DNA of 8,641 nucleotides from Syntrophomonadaceae bacterium. Lineage in GTDB: Bacteria > Bacillota > Dethiobacteria > DTU022. The notes beneath the pieces were generated by a model that saw only the letters and a list, made by a program, of their open reading frames with translations, had not been told where the DNA came from and did no database searches. Within the stretch, counting starts at the first letter, position 1. Each line of letters starts with the position of its first letter. Shown in pieces: positions 1-7,203 of this stretch. The stretch spans positions 1 through 8,641 of the forward strand of contig SKPU01000244.1 in the NCBI GenBank assembly GCA_007119335.1, written 5' to 3'. The translations under genes were made by a program, and so were the position numbers.

Positions 1-754
1 CTACCGGGGAAAAGCTTTTGATGACCGGGCCTGCTCCCAGCCTGGTGCTGATTAGATCATTTTCACTGTCCGGGGTGTCTGCCGCGGCAGTGGCTTCTAA
101 GGCCAGGGCAATTTGCGGCTGCATGCTATAAGCAGCAACCATAGCCCCCCTGACTCCCATCTCCTCCTGAACCGTAAAAGCGGCATCGAAAGCCAGGCCG
201 TTATCTTCCATCAAAAGTTCTAACAGGGTAAGGCATCCGGCCCGGTCATCAAAAGCTTTTCCCCGGTAGTAACCGTCCCCTAAGGCTGTGCATGAAGCAT
301 CAAATGAAGCGTAATCTCCGACCCCGACCTGCTTTTCAGCTTTTTCGCGACTGCTGAAACCACAGTCAATGCTCAGCGTTTCTAGATCAAAAGGTTTATT
401 CCGTTCATTTTCTTTTTGTAAATGAACCGGCTTTACTCCGATCACTCCAGGCAGCCCTTCCGGGCCGACCAAAACCCGTTTAGCCGGCAATATACGGCTA
501 TCTATTCCACCGATAGTTTCAAACTTAAACATACCGTTTTTGTTGATTTTAGTAATCATTAAACCTACTTCATCCATATGCGCAGCAAGCATGACTCTCG
601 GCCTGCCGGACTTTCCTTCCCGGTGAACGAGCAAATTTCCCATGGTATCAACTGTAGTTTTAACCCGGTATCCCTTTAACTTCTCCATCAGATAGTCTCG
701 GACCCGGCCTTCATCACCGGATACACCGCGCAAATCCGCTAACTCTGCTAACAA
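1..754 (-). CDS. M42 family metallo-aminopeptidase, second of a tandem pair (3' end outside window)
   Basis: Cobalt/zinc-dependent aminopeptidase of family M42 (TET-aminopeptidase, glutamyl aminopeptidase or CelM-like). The family forms large cytosolic dodecamers that trim peptides left by the proteasome or Clp proteases. The visible 251 residues include the N-terminal V-S-G-D-E motif (about 11-15), the metal-binding AHMDEVG (His59, Asp61), the FDDRAG box (Asp169/170), the catalytic QEEMG (Glu197/198) and Glu220 in LALEAT. The last metal-binding His would lie beyond the left edge. I chose the TTG at 754-752 because GGAGG at 769-765 precedes it by 10 bases, and the residues after it align with the family N terminus. 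The start lies 7 bases inside the end of the upstream M42 gene, so the two are probably translationally coupled. Glu at the fourth ligand position, where the upstream paralogue has Asp, suggests a different substrate preference (inference). Confidence 0.9.
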   Translation of the reverse strand, partial: MLAELADLRGVSGDEGRVRDYLMEKLKGYRVKTTVDTMGNLLVHREGKSGRPRVMLAAHMDEVGLMITKINKNGMFKFETIGGIDSRILPAKRVLVGPEGLPGVIGVKPVHLQKENERNKPFDLETLSIDCGFSSREKAEKQVGVGDYASFDASCTALGDGYYRGKAFDDRAGCLTLLELLMEDNGLAFDAAFTVQEEMGVRGAMVAAYSMQPQIALALEATAAADTPDSENDLISTRLGAGPVIKSFSPV

Positions 755-764
755 TTTTTCAACT

Positions 765-769
765 CCTCC
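765..769 (-). promoter_or_regulatory. ribosome binding site that sets the TTG start of the second M42 gene
   Basis: GGAGG, followed by AG, sits 10 bases before the TTG at 754 and within the last codons of the upstream M42 gene. No ATG or GTG lies at a suitable distance in the correct frame, so this site decides the start. Confidence 0.7.
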
Positions 770-1758
770 AAAAAAGAGTAATCAAGATTGTACATAAAAT
801 GATTTAAAAGCTTGCTGCTTGCAATCAAATCATCTAAATTGATCAACTCGGCTGCTGTGTGCATATAGCGCAGGGGTATCGAAAGTAGAGCGGTGGGTAT
901 GCCTTCCCGCGAAACCTGGATAGGCCAGGCATCAGTACCGCTGGGTCCCGAAATCGGCTCTATTTGAAAGGGCAGATAGTTTTCTTGCGCAGTTTCGCGG
1001 AGTCTTTTGCCCAGGAGGGGATGAAAATTCGGGCCGAGCGCAATGGCCGGTCCATCCCCGATTTTAAAAACAGACTTATCTTCAAGTCCGGGAGCATCAC
1101 CATGAGTAACATCGATTACTATGGCAAGATCGGGTTTGCAGCCGTAAGCAGCGCTTACAGCGCCTCTCAATCCTATTTCCTCCTGCACAGTAGATATAAA
1201 GCAGACATCTGCCTGGTGCCGCTGGGCAGAAAGGCTGGCGGCAGATGCAATCATCGCTGCCACTCCGGCCCGGTTATCCAATGATTTACCGGTTATTATT
1301 TTGCTATCCTGCATCATCAGGGGCGATTGTTCAAGAGCAATAAAGTCACCGACTCTGACTTGTTCCCGAACTTTTTTTTCATCAATACCGAGATCAATAA
1401 ACATATTCTCTATTTCAGGGGTCGTTGTGCGCTCTTTCTGGCTAATCAGGTGGGGGGTCTTGGCTCCGACCACTCCCTGCAGACGATTCTTCCCATGCAC
1501 CTCCACGGCATGCCCGGGCAGGATACGTGGATCAATGCTGCCCACCGGCGCAAACCTTAAAAACCCACCTTCTTCGATCTTTGTGACCATCGCTCCAACC
1601 TGATCAATATGGGCCACGAGGGCCAGGGTAATCTTTTGCTGATCAGAAGCAGGGTCACCTGGCTTTAAAGCAAGCAAGTTCCCAAAACGATCATTTTTAA
1701 CTTCTCCGGCATACTGCCGGTAATAATCAGCGGCAGCTTCAACAGCATCAGTTTCTTC

Positions 1759-1761
1759 TCA
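1759..1761 (-). other. in-frame TGA inside the first M42 gene
   Basis: The sense-strand context is TTG TCA TGA GAA GAA. The downstream paralogue reads V-S-G-D-E at the matching place, so the lost residue is most probably Gly. TGA is a normal stop elsewhere in this window (end of both DUF1538 genes), which argues against a general code change. GGA to TGA is a single substitution. Confidence 0.85.
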
Positions 1762-1862
1762 TGACAAACTATCTGCAGAAGAAAGATTCAGCAGGATATT
1801 CTTCACTTTTTCTGTATTCAATCAGCCACCCGCTCCTTGATTGATAATATGGTTTCAAGTAA

Positions 1863-3482
1863 CTAAACATTTCCCTGCTTCAACTGATCCAAGATCTTTT
1901 TTGCCTCATCAAGTTCGGGGAGCTTGCGGCACAGCAAACCATATTCCAGGCTGTCTACCAGGGCAATCCAGCTGGCTTCAATAATGTTAGGCGAAACACC
2001 GACTGTCCCCCAGGTCATTGTATCGTCACATGTTTCAATAAGCACCCTAACCTGGGCTCCTGTTCCGTCAACACCGTCTATAACCCGCACCTTAAAATCA
2101 CTGAGCTTCATTTGTTTTAACGCGGGATAAATTTCTTCTAATGCTTTACGTAAAGCATTGTCAAGCGCATTAACCGGTCCGTTTCCTTCAGCAGCGGTAT
2201 GAACTTGCATTTCACCGACCCGGACTTTAATGGTTGCTTCTGAATAAAGGTGCCCGTTTTCTCGCTTTTCAATAATCATCCTAAACCCTTCGAGATGGAA
2301 AAGGGGTTGATAGGCTTTCATCATTTTTAGGACCAGCAGTTCAAATGAACCTTCTGCGCCCTCAAACTGGTAGCCGTAGTGTTCCATTTCTTTAATCCTC
2401 TGCAAAACCGCTGCCGTCTCCGGCTTGCCTTTTTCAAGGTGATAATTGTTTTGATTAGTCTTGATGGAAATACTGCTTTGCCCGCCCAGTTCTGATACTA
2501 GAATCCGCCGCTGATTACCGACCAGTTCAGGGGAAGCGTGTTCATAGGTGGCCGGTTTTTTATTAACCGCATCAATATGAATACCACCCTTATGGGCAAA
2601 GGCATTAAAACCGACATAAGGCTGCTGATCAGGTGGAGCAATATTAACCACCTCGGCAACAAAACGGGACAGCCTGGTTAAGCCTTGCAGCTGATCGGGC
2701 GTGATAACCTGTAATCCCATTTTGAGCTGCAGGTTGGGCGCAATAGTGCACAGGTTAGCGTTGCCACAACGTTCACCATAACCGTTGATGGTCCCGTGAA
2801 CCTGGGTAATCCCCTCCCGGACCGCCAACAATGAATTGGCCGTTGCCATACCGGCATCATCATGGGCGTGTATGCCCAGTGGAGATTTGACTCTGTCACT
2901 GACCACCTCCAAGATAGGGGACAACTCCCAGGGCATTAATCCGCCATTGGTGTCACACAAAACAACAGCATCTGCGCCGCCTTCAGAAGCAGTTTCGATG
3001 GTTAAAAGGGCATATTCCGGGTTGCCCTTGTAACCGTCAAAAAAATGCTCGGCATCAAAAATCACTTCTCGGCCCAGTGATTTGAGATACAGAACAGTCT
3101 CTTTAATCATGGCCAGGTTTTCATCCAGGGTCGTTTTTAAGGCGTCATGGACATGGAAGTCCCAGCTTTTACCGAAGATAGTGACCGTCCTGGTGCCGGT
3201 TTCAACAACAGCCTGCAGGCTTGAATCTTCTGCCGCAGATATTCCGGGTTTGCTGGTGCTGCTAAATGCACACAACCGGGCATTCTTAAATTCTAAATCG
3301 GCAGCCCTCCGGAAAAACTCTATGTCTTTAGGATTAGATCCGGGCCAACCTCCCTCAATATAGCTAACTCCAATCTCATCAAGTTTTTCAGCAATCTTTA
3401 ACTTATCAGCAACAGAAAGGGAAACCCCCTCCCGCTGAGTGCCGTCTCGTAATGTTGTGTCGTATAGTTGGACTTTATTCAT
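1863..3482 (-). CDS. cimA: (R)-citramalate synthase
   Basis: Condenses acetyl-CoA with pyruvate to (R)-citramalate, the first step of the threonine-independent route to 2-oxobutyrate and isoleucine. It acts in the cytosol. The 539 residues fit the long bacterial CimA subfamily of DRE-TIM metallolyases rather than LeuA. The N terminus carries the family signature YDTTLRDGTQ (residues 7-16, metal ligand Asp13). HAHDD (205-209) supplies the two metal-binding histidines, and NGYGERCGNANL (233-244) is the conserved active-site loop. The C-terminal part (about 390-530) is the LeuA-type regulatory domain that normally senses the end product. The ATG at 3482 follows a G-rich binding site (AGGGGG, 5 bases upstream). 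It has its own promoter in the 77-base gap behind the methyltransferase, and two M42 peptidase genes follow, probably on the same transcript. No leuBCD or ilv genes are visible here. Confidence 0.95.
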   Translation of the reverse strand: MNKVQLYDTTLRDGTQREGVSLSVADKLKIAEKLDEIGVSYIEGGWPGSNPKDIEFFRRAADLEFKNARLCAFSSTSKPGISAAEDSSLQAVVETGTRTVTIFGKSWDFHVHDALKTTLDENLAMIKETVLYLKSLGREVIFDAEHFFDGYKGNPEYALLTIETASEGGADAVVLCDTNGGLMPWELSPILEVVSDRVKSPLGIHAHDDAGMATANSLLAVREGITQVHGTINGYGERCGNANLCTIAPNLQLKMGLQVITPDQLQGLTRLSRFVAEVVNIAPPDQQPYVGFNAFAHKGGIHIDAVNKKPATYEHASPELVGNQRRILVSELGGQSSISIKTNQNNYHLEKGKPETAAVLQRIKEMEHYGYQFEGAEGSFELLVLKMMKAYQPLFHLEGFRMIIEKRENGHLYSEATIKVRVGEMQVHTAAEGNGPVNALDNALRKALEEIYPALKQMKLSDFKVRVIDGVDGTGAQVRVLIETCDDTMTWGTVGVSPNIIEASWIALVDSLEYGLLCRKLPELDEAKKILDQLKQGNV

Positions 3483-3521
3483 CTAATCCCCCTGCTTCCC
3501 CTGAAAATAAAAGTAAATGCA

Positions 3522-3551
3522 ATTATACTATACCAGTTTGTGAAGTGTCCA
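3522..3551 (-). promoter_or_regulatory. sigma-A-type promoter of cimA
   Basis: On the minus strand a -35 box TGGACA (3551-3546, 5 of 6 consensus) is separated by 18 bases from a perfect -10 box TATAAT (3527-3522). The expected start is near 3515, leaving a leader of only about 33 bases. That is too short for a T-box or a leader-peptide attenuator, both common in front of Firmicute branched-chain amino acid genes, so control is more likely at initiation or by enzyme feedback. Confidence 0.75.
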
Positions 3552-3559
3552 ATTTAAAT

Positions 3560-4336
3560 TTAATATTTTCTAACAATCAGTGTAAATGTTTCAGCGGCCT
3601 GTTCTTTGTAGATTCCATAAAATACAAAAACCCATAGTCTCCATAACAAGTACAGAGGAAAGAAAAAGGAAAAGTAAATACTGTTATAATAGTAATATTC
3701 ATTGATGACTGCTAAATTGTTCTGTTCCGCTAAAGCCTTAAACTCAGCAGGAGTACACTTGTTATAGTATGCTTTAAAACCCTGTTTAGATTGCATCTTT
3801 GGATATAATGCCGCTAGTATGGTTGCTTTTGTGCTTTGTGGAATGATTCTATTGATCCTCGCATAAAGAGCATTGCGATTAGGAACAAATATAAGCGCTA
3901 AACCACCCGGCTTTAAAATACTCGAAAGCGCTTGAAAAGCAGATTCAACGTCCCTGACATGTTCCAATAAGGCCTGGCAAATAATTAGATCTGCGTCAAT
4001 TGATCCCCTGTAACCGGCAATATCTGCCTCGATCTTCTCATCATATGAACCGGAAGGTGCTGCCTCTAGTTCTTCCTGTTCGATATCAAGGCCGACTACC
4101 CTGAGATTAAGCTGTTCTTTAACTTTTGAGTTTAATAAAGGGCGTTTTCCTGCTCCGACGTCATAAACGACCATGTTTTCTTTTAAACAGGCTGGAACAA
4201 TGTTTTCCTGAAAGTCATAATTCCCATCCACTCTAAACTTATACGGCAATACCTTGTCAAATTTACGACTGAGCCAAACCTGATTATTGATCAACCATCT
4301 GAACATAAGCGCCGACCTGCTTATTAAAATATTCAT
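3560..4336 (-). CDS. class I SAM-dependent methyltransferase, substrate unknown
   Basis: A 258-residue protein with a Methyltransf_11-type Rossmann fold. Motif I is VYDVGAGKRPLL (about 57-68), the acidic residue that would hold the SAM ribose is Asp84 in VVGLDIE, and a later strand reads ADLIICQALLEHV (115-127). LKPGGLALIFVPN (141-153) is the typical post-motif strand. The N terminus is basic and aromatic. The C terminus has a very aromatic hydrophobic stretch (about 212-240, including YYYYN and SFFF) that could bind a lipid or membrane. The substrate cannot be read from the sequence. It starts 13 bases after the helicase stop with a modest AAAGG site, so the two are probably co-transcribed without a clear functional link. 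Sampled 60-base lines of this gene hold 20, 23 and 27 G+C, against 32 in a line of the helicase, which hints at separate ancestry. Confidence 0.85.
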   Translation of the reverse strand: MNILISRSALMFRWLINNQVWLSRKFDKVLPYKFRVDGNYDFQENIVPACLKENMVVYDVGAGKRPLLNSKVKEQLNLRVVGLDIEQEELEAAPSGSYDEKIEADIAGYRGSIDADLIICQALLEHVRDVESAFQALSSILKPGGLALIFVPNRNALYARINRIIPQSTKATILAALYPKMQSKQGFKAYYNKCTPAEFKALAEQNNLAVINEYYYYNSIYFSFFFPLYLLWRLWVFVFYGIYKEQAAETFTLIVRKY

Positions 4337-4349
4337 CTAGCGCAACCTT

Positions 4350-6329
4350 TTAAAATTCGCTATCAAAATTGAACAGTTCATAACATTCTGTAGGCAGTTC
4401 CCTTAAAAACTGGGATGGTCCTTCCGAAACAGCCCCGTAATTACGATAATCCTCCCGGTAGGTGGTTAAAAACAGGTAATTGCGGGCTCTCGTGGAAGCC
4501 ACGTAAAATAAACGCCGCTCTTCATCTAAACTTTCCGGCCCCACTCGCTGACTGGGAAATTGTCCCTGGTTCATGCCGATGATAAATACACTATCCCATT
4601 CCTTACCCTTTGCGCTGTGGATGGTTGACAAAGTAAGTTGTTCCCCTGAATCTGCCGGGCCGGCAGTAGTGTCAGCAAACACTGATTCCTCCAGGGCCAG
4701 TGATTCCAGGAAAGTAGCCAGGGTTTCGAAGCGTTCAGCGTAAATAGCCAGCCTTTCAATGCCGCGAAATCTATCTTCGTATTGATCGGGATAATTTTGC
4801 TGCAAGATCTGATCATAGTTATCGGTTAAAACCTTATTAATCAAACCGGGCACATATTCATGGTTACCGTGATAAATAGCGTTTAGTGTACTGCAAAGCG
4901 CCGCCCAGCCCTCTTTTCCCCTGGCAGGAGTCTCCTTGCCTTCTAAAGCTGACTCAAGGGGGTTGGTGTGCTGTTTAAGCTTAGTCCACAATTTATTAAA
5001 AGTAGCCGGCCCCAGGCCCTGCTGGAGAGTGGCAACCCGGCGCCAGGCATGTTCATCATGAGGGTTATAGATAACTTTTAAATAGGCGAGCAGATCTTTG
5101 ACATGCGCTTTTTGGAAAAATTTGATCCCCCCGTAAGTGCGGTAACTGATTCCCTTGCGAGCAAGGGCAAACTCCACCTCGGGGGTCAGATATGAACTGC
5201 GGTAGAGCACCGCAATTTCATCTAAGGGCACCCCGTTATTCTGCAATTCCCAGATGCTTTGTAAAACAAAAGACGCTTCCTGCCGGGAATCATAGACTTT
5301 AGCCACTACCGGCATCGCGCCGGAAGGATTATTGGAAAAGAGTTTTTTGGGCAGCTGGTCGCGGTTATGACTGATCGAGCAATTAGCCAATTCAACAATC
5401 TCCGGGCTGCTTCGGTAATTCTGCTCCATGCGCACCAGCTGGCAGCGATCATATTTTTCAGGAAAGGATAAAATATTGCCGATCTGCGCATAACGGAAGG
5501 CATAAATTGACTGCGCATCATCTCCAACTACACAAATAGAAGATGACCCGGCAAACAAATCAATAATCCTGGCCTGGATAACATTGGTATCCTGAAACTC
5601 ATCTACCAGAACATGTTTAAAACGCCGTCGGTATTGATCCCAGATTTGAGGATTATTTTCAAAAAGTTCCAGCCAGCAAAGTAATAGATCATCAAAATCA
5701 AAAGCGTTACTTTCTCGCTTTTTCTGCTCATATATGTCAGCTACATTATTAATTGTTTCCAGGAATTCAAGACGGTAGGGATAGTCTTCTTCCATTACCT
5801 CTTTGATTGTTAAACCTGAATTACGGGCCTGGCTGATAATTCGCCCAAGCAGGCCGCGCTGCATAATCAACTTGCGATCTTCATCATCTACTGATAAAGA
5901 GGTCAGAATCAGCTTCATGGCAGCCCTGCTGTCATCTTCATCAAAGATCGAAAAATTAGGGGTTCGGCCCATCAGGTGCGCATGTCTTCTGAGAATTCTC
6001 GCCCCAATGCTGTGAAATGTCCCGGCCCATAAGCTGCCCGGTAAAAATTTAAGCAAACTTTCCAGGCGTTCCTTCATTTCACCGGCCGCCTTGTTGGTAA
6101 AGGTGAGCAGCAATAATTCTTCGGGTTGGAACCCGCATTTTATCAGGTGAGCGGCCCGGTAAATCAAGGCCCTGGTTTTACCGGAGCCCGGACCGGCCAG
6201 ACCCAGCAAAGCCGGGTCTCCGGCTGTTGCAAAATCAAATTGAGCCTGATTAAGATCCTTTTGGAGCAAATTTATCCATTCAGAGTCAGGTTCTCGCAGT
6301 TCTTGTCCTAAGGGATTGTTCTTATCCAC
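4350..6329 (-). CDS. UvrD/PcrA/Rep-type superfamily 1A ATP-dependent DNA helicase
   Basis: A 3'-5' DNA helicase or translocase of 659 residues, likely acting in repair, replication restart or removal of RecA filaments. The full motif set is visible: Q motif LNQAQ (27-31), Walker A AGPGSGKT (45-52), motif Ia LTFTNKAAGEM (75-85), Walker B DEFQDT (243-248), motif III GDDAQSIYAFR (269-279), motif IV QNYRSS (303-308), motif V TIHSAKGKEWDSVF (near 570) and motif VI EERRLFYVASTRAR (near 600). It is shorter than PcrA (about 720-740) because it ends about 40 residues after motif VI, without the long C-terminal tail that PcrA uses to contact RNA polymerase. It is therefore probably an accessory UvrD/Rep paralogue rather than the housekeeping PcrA (inference). 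The start is GTG at 6329, preceded by AAAGGA at 9-10 bases. The gene diverges from the DUF1538 operon. Confidence 0.93.
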   Translation of the reverse strand: MDKNNPLGQELREPDSEWINLLQKDLNQAQFDFATAGDPALLGLAGPGSGKTRALIYRAAHLIKCGFQPEELLLLTFTNKAAGEMKERLESLLKFLPGSLWAGTFHSIGARILRRHAHLMGRTPNFSIFDEDDSRAAMKLILTSLSVDDEDRKLIMQRGLLGRIISQARNSGLTIKEVMEEDYPYRLEFLETINNVADIYEQKKRESNAFDFDDLLLCWLELFENNPQIWDQYRRRFKHVLVDEFQDTNVIQARIIDLFAGSSSICVVGDDAQSIYAFRYAQIGNILSFPEKYDRCQLVRMEQNYRSSPEIVELANCSISHNRDQLPKKLFSNNPSGAMPVVAKVYDSRQEASFVLQSIWELQNNGVPLDEIAVLYRSSYLTPEVEFALARKGISYRTYGGIKFFQKAHVKDLLAYLKVIYNPHDEHAWRRVATLQQGLGPATFNKLWTKLKQHTNPLESALEGKETPARGKEGWAALCSTLNAIYHGNHEYVPGLINKVLTDNYDQILQQNYPDQYEDRFRGIERLAIYAERFETLATFLESLALEESVFADTTAGPADSGEQLTLSTIHSAKGKEWDSVFIIGMNQGQFPSQRVGPESLDEERRLFYVASTRARNYLFLTTYREDYRNYGAVSEGPSQFLRELPTECYELFNFDSEF

Positions 6330-6369
6330 AGCTAGTTATCCTTTCCAACCTAGTTTTGTGACTGTGCGA

Positions 6370-6398
6370 ATCATAACATACTTTTAACTGATCATCCA
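6370..6398 (-). promoter_or_regulatory. probable promoter of the helicase-methyltransferase unit
   Basis: On the minus strand, TATGAT (6375-6370) is preceded by TG plus one base, giving an extended -10 (TGTTATGAT). A weak -35, TGGATG (6398-6393, 3 of 6), lies 17 bases upstream. The start would be near 6363, about 33 bases before the GTG. The extended -10 makes up for the poor -35. Confidence 0.5.
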
Positions 6399-6428
6399 GA
6401 TGACTTACCAAAATATTGACGAGGTTAA

Positions 6429-6450
6429 ACTGCTCAGTCAACTGGACAGT
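6429..6450 (+). promoter_or_regulatory. candidate operator: double palindrome over the -35 box of the DUF1538 operon
   Basis: Four blocks, ACTG, CAGT, ACTG and CAGT, each separated by 2 bases, form two identical-core 10-base palindromes (6429-6438 and 6441-6450). Their centres are 12 bases apart, about one helical turn. The whole 22 bases is also a dyad, with 16 of 22 positions matching its reverse complement. The right half-site covers the -35 box (6443-6448), so a bound dimer pair would block RNA polymerase. The regulator is not encoded in the window and I do not recognise the site. Confidence 0.5.
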
Positions 6451-6471
6451 GCAGCTATTTTAAGATATTAT
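6443..6471 (+). promoter_or_regulatory. sigma-A-type promoter of the DUF1538-PII operon
   Basis: -35 TGGACA (6443-6448) and -10 TATTAT (6466-6471), each 5 of 6 consensus, are separated by the optimal 17 bases. The start would be near 6478, giving a leader of about 30 bases before the ATG at 6508 with its GGGGAG site (6496-6501). The -35 hexamer is the same as that of the cimA promoter. Confidence 0.7.
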
Positions 6472-6478
6472 TTATCTT
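6462..6478 (+). repeat. small inverted repeat over the -10 box
   Basis: AAGATA (6462-6467) and TATCTT (6473-6478) are perfect 6-base arms around a 5-base centre, with the -10 box between and partly inside them. It lies at or before the predicted transcript start, so it would act as DNA, not as an RNA hairpin. AT-rich short dyads are common, so its role is uncertain. Confidence 0.35.
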
Positions 6479-6507
6479 GATAATTTTAATTCACTGGGGA
6501 GAATTAA

Positions 6508-7203
6508 ATGATCAATGACGTCAGAGAAATTTTATATGAGGTTCTACAAGCCGTAGTCCCGATTGTGCTAGTTATAACATTAATCCAGTTTTTTATACTT
6601 CACACTCCGATCGAACTTTTCTGGCAGTTTATTGTCGGCGCCATCATGGTGACCAGCGGTCTTTTTCTTTTCCTGGTAGGAGTCCGCATCAGTTTGCTGC
6701 CAATCGGTCATATGGTCGGATCAGAGTTAGTAACCCGCGGTTCAGTGGCCATCTTGCTATTCGCCGCATTTATTTTTGGTTTTGTAGTCACCGTAGCCGA
6801 ACCTGACGTGAGGGTCCTGGCCCACCAGGTTGACTTTGCCTCGGGCGGAGCGATTGGATCTGGCATTCTTATTACTGCTGTGTCCCTTGGGGTTGGTATT
6901 TTTGTAACCGTTGCTATCCTGCGTATTCTTTTGGGAGTACCGATTGCATATTTTTTAGCTGCCGGTTATGTCATGATCGTTATTTTATCATTTTTTGTTC
7001 CTCCCGACTTTGTGGCAATTTCTTTTGATGCGGGCGGAGTTACCACCGGGCCGATGGCCGTGCCCTTTATCCTGGCCCTTGGAGTAGGCGCTACTTCCGT
7101 CCTCGGGGGTAAATCAGGAGTATCAGATACGTTCGGCTTAATCGGCCTTGCCTCAATTGGTCCGGTAATCGGGGTTCTAATTTTGGGGGTGCTTTACGGA
7201 TGA
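6508..7203 (+). CDS. DUF1538 family membrane protein, first subunit (UmpAB-like cation/proton antiporter)
   Basis: A 231-residue, almost wholly hydrophobic inner-membrane protein of the DUF1538 family. Likely membrane segments lie near 13-31, 37-58, 79-96, 118-138, 145-164 and 209-230. Two signatures interrupt the helices: TVAEPDVR (95-102) and FDAGGVTTGPM (173-183). These Gly/Pro-rich breaks look like discontinuous transport helices (inference). A tandem DUF1538 pair from Halomonas (UmpAB) is reported, as I recall it, to work as a two-component Na+(Li+,K+)/H+ antiporter needing both subunits. That makes cation/proton exchange the best guess here, though substrate and direction cannot be read. 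The ATG at 6508 has GGGGAG 6 bases upstream. Its TGA stop overlaps the next ATG by 4 bases, as expected for subunits made in a fixed ratio. Confidence 0.88.
   Translation: MINDVREILYEVLQAVVPIVLVITLIQFFILHTPIELFWQFIVGAIMVTSGLFLFLVGVRISLLPIGHMVGSELVTRGSVAILLFAAFIFGFVVTVAEPDVRVLAHQVDFASGGAIGSGILITAVSLGVGIFVTVAILRILLGVPIAYFLAAGYVMIVILSFFVPPDFVAISFDAGGVTTGPMAVPFILALGVGATSVLGGKSGVSDTFGLIGLASIGPVIGVLILGVLYG

Larger units (their letters stand above)
748..1821 (-). pseudogene. M42 family metallo-aminopeptidase, first of the pair, with an in-frame TGA at codon 21
   Basis: Read through the TGA, this frame gives 357 residues, the normal M42 length. The start is the TTG at 1821-1819: AAGGAG (1838-1833) lies 11 bases upstream, and the codon just before it in frame is a stop. 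All ligands of the dinuclear site are present: His71 and Asp73 in AHIDQVG, Asp182 in LDNRAG, Glu214/Glu215 in QEEIG, Asp237 in VIDVTH, and His321 in RYMHT. The usual Glu of AHxDE is Gln here. Codon 21 is TGA (1761-1759), where the paralogue downstream has the Gly of S-G. One G-to-T change from GGA would produce it. The first later TTG (1677) begins inside the conserved GNLLAL strand and lacks an obvious binding site, so a protein starting there would miss 48 residues. The open frame after the TGA shows no other damage, so it is a recent nonsense mutation, a sequence error or a recoded codon. It lies 41 bases downstream of cimA. Confidence 0.8.

Noticed and set aside
964..1603. Several plus-strand open frames across the first M42 gene.
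   Set aside because: They are antisense to clear M42 coding sequence and have no recognisable domains.
1759..1761. TGA read as glycine (alternative genetic code, as in Gracilibacteria).
   Set aside because: Both DUF1538 genes end at TGA exactly where the next gene begins. Reading through the first would only give an out-of-frame extension that soon hits TAA. TGA is a normal stop here.
3483..3559. T-box or leader-peptide attenuator in front of cimA.
   Set aside because: The predicted leader is only about 33 bases and contains no T-box motif or terminator hairpin.
6416..6438. TTGACG at 6416 as the -35 box of the DUF1538 operon.
   Set aside because: No acceptable -10 lies 16-18 bases downstream; TGGACA with TATTAT at 17 bases is far better.
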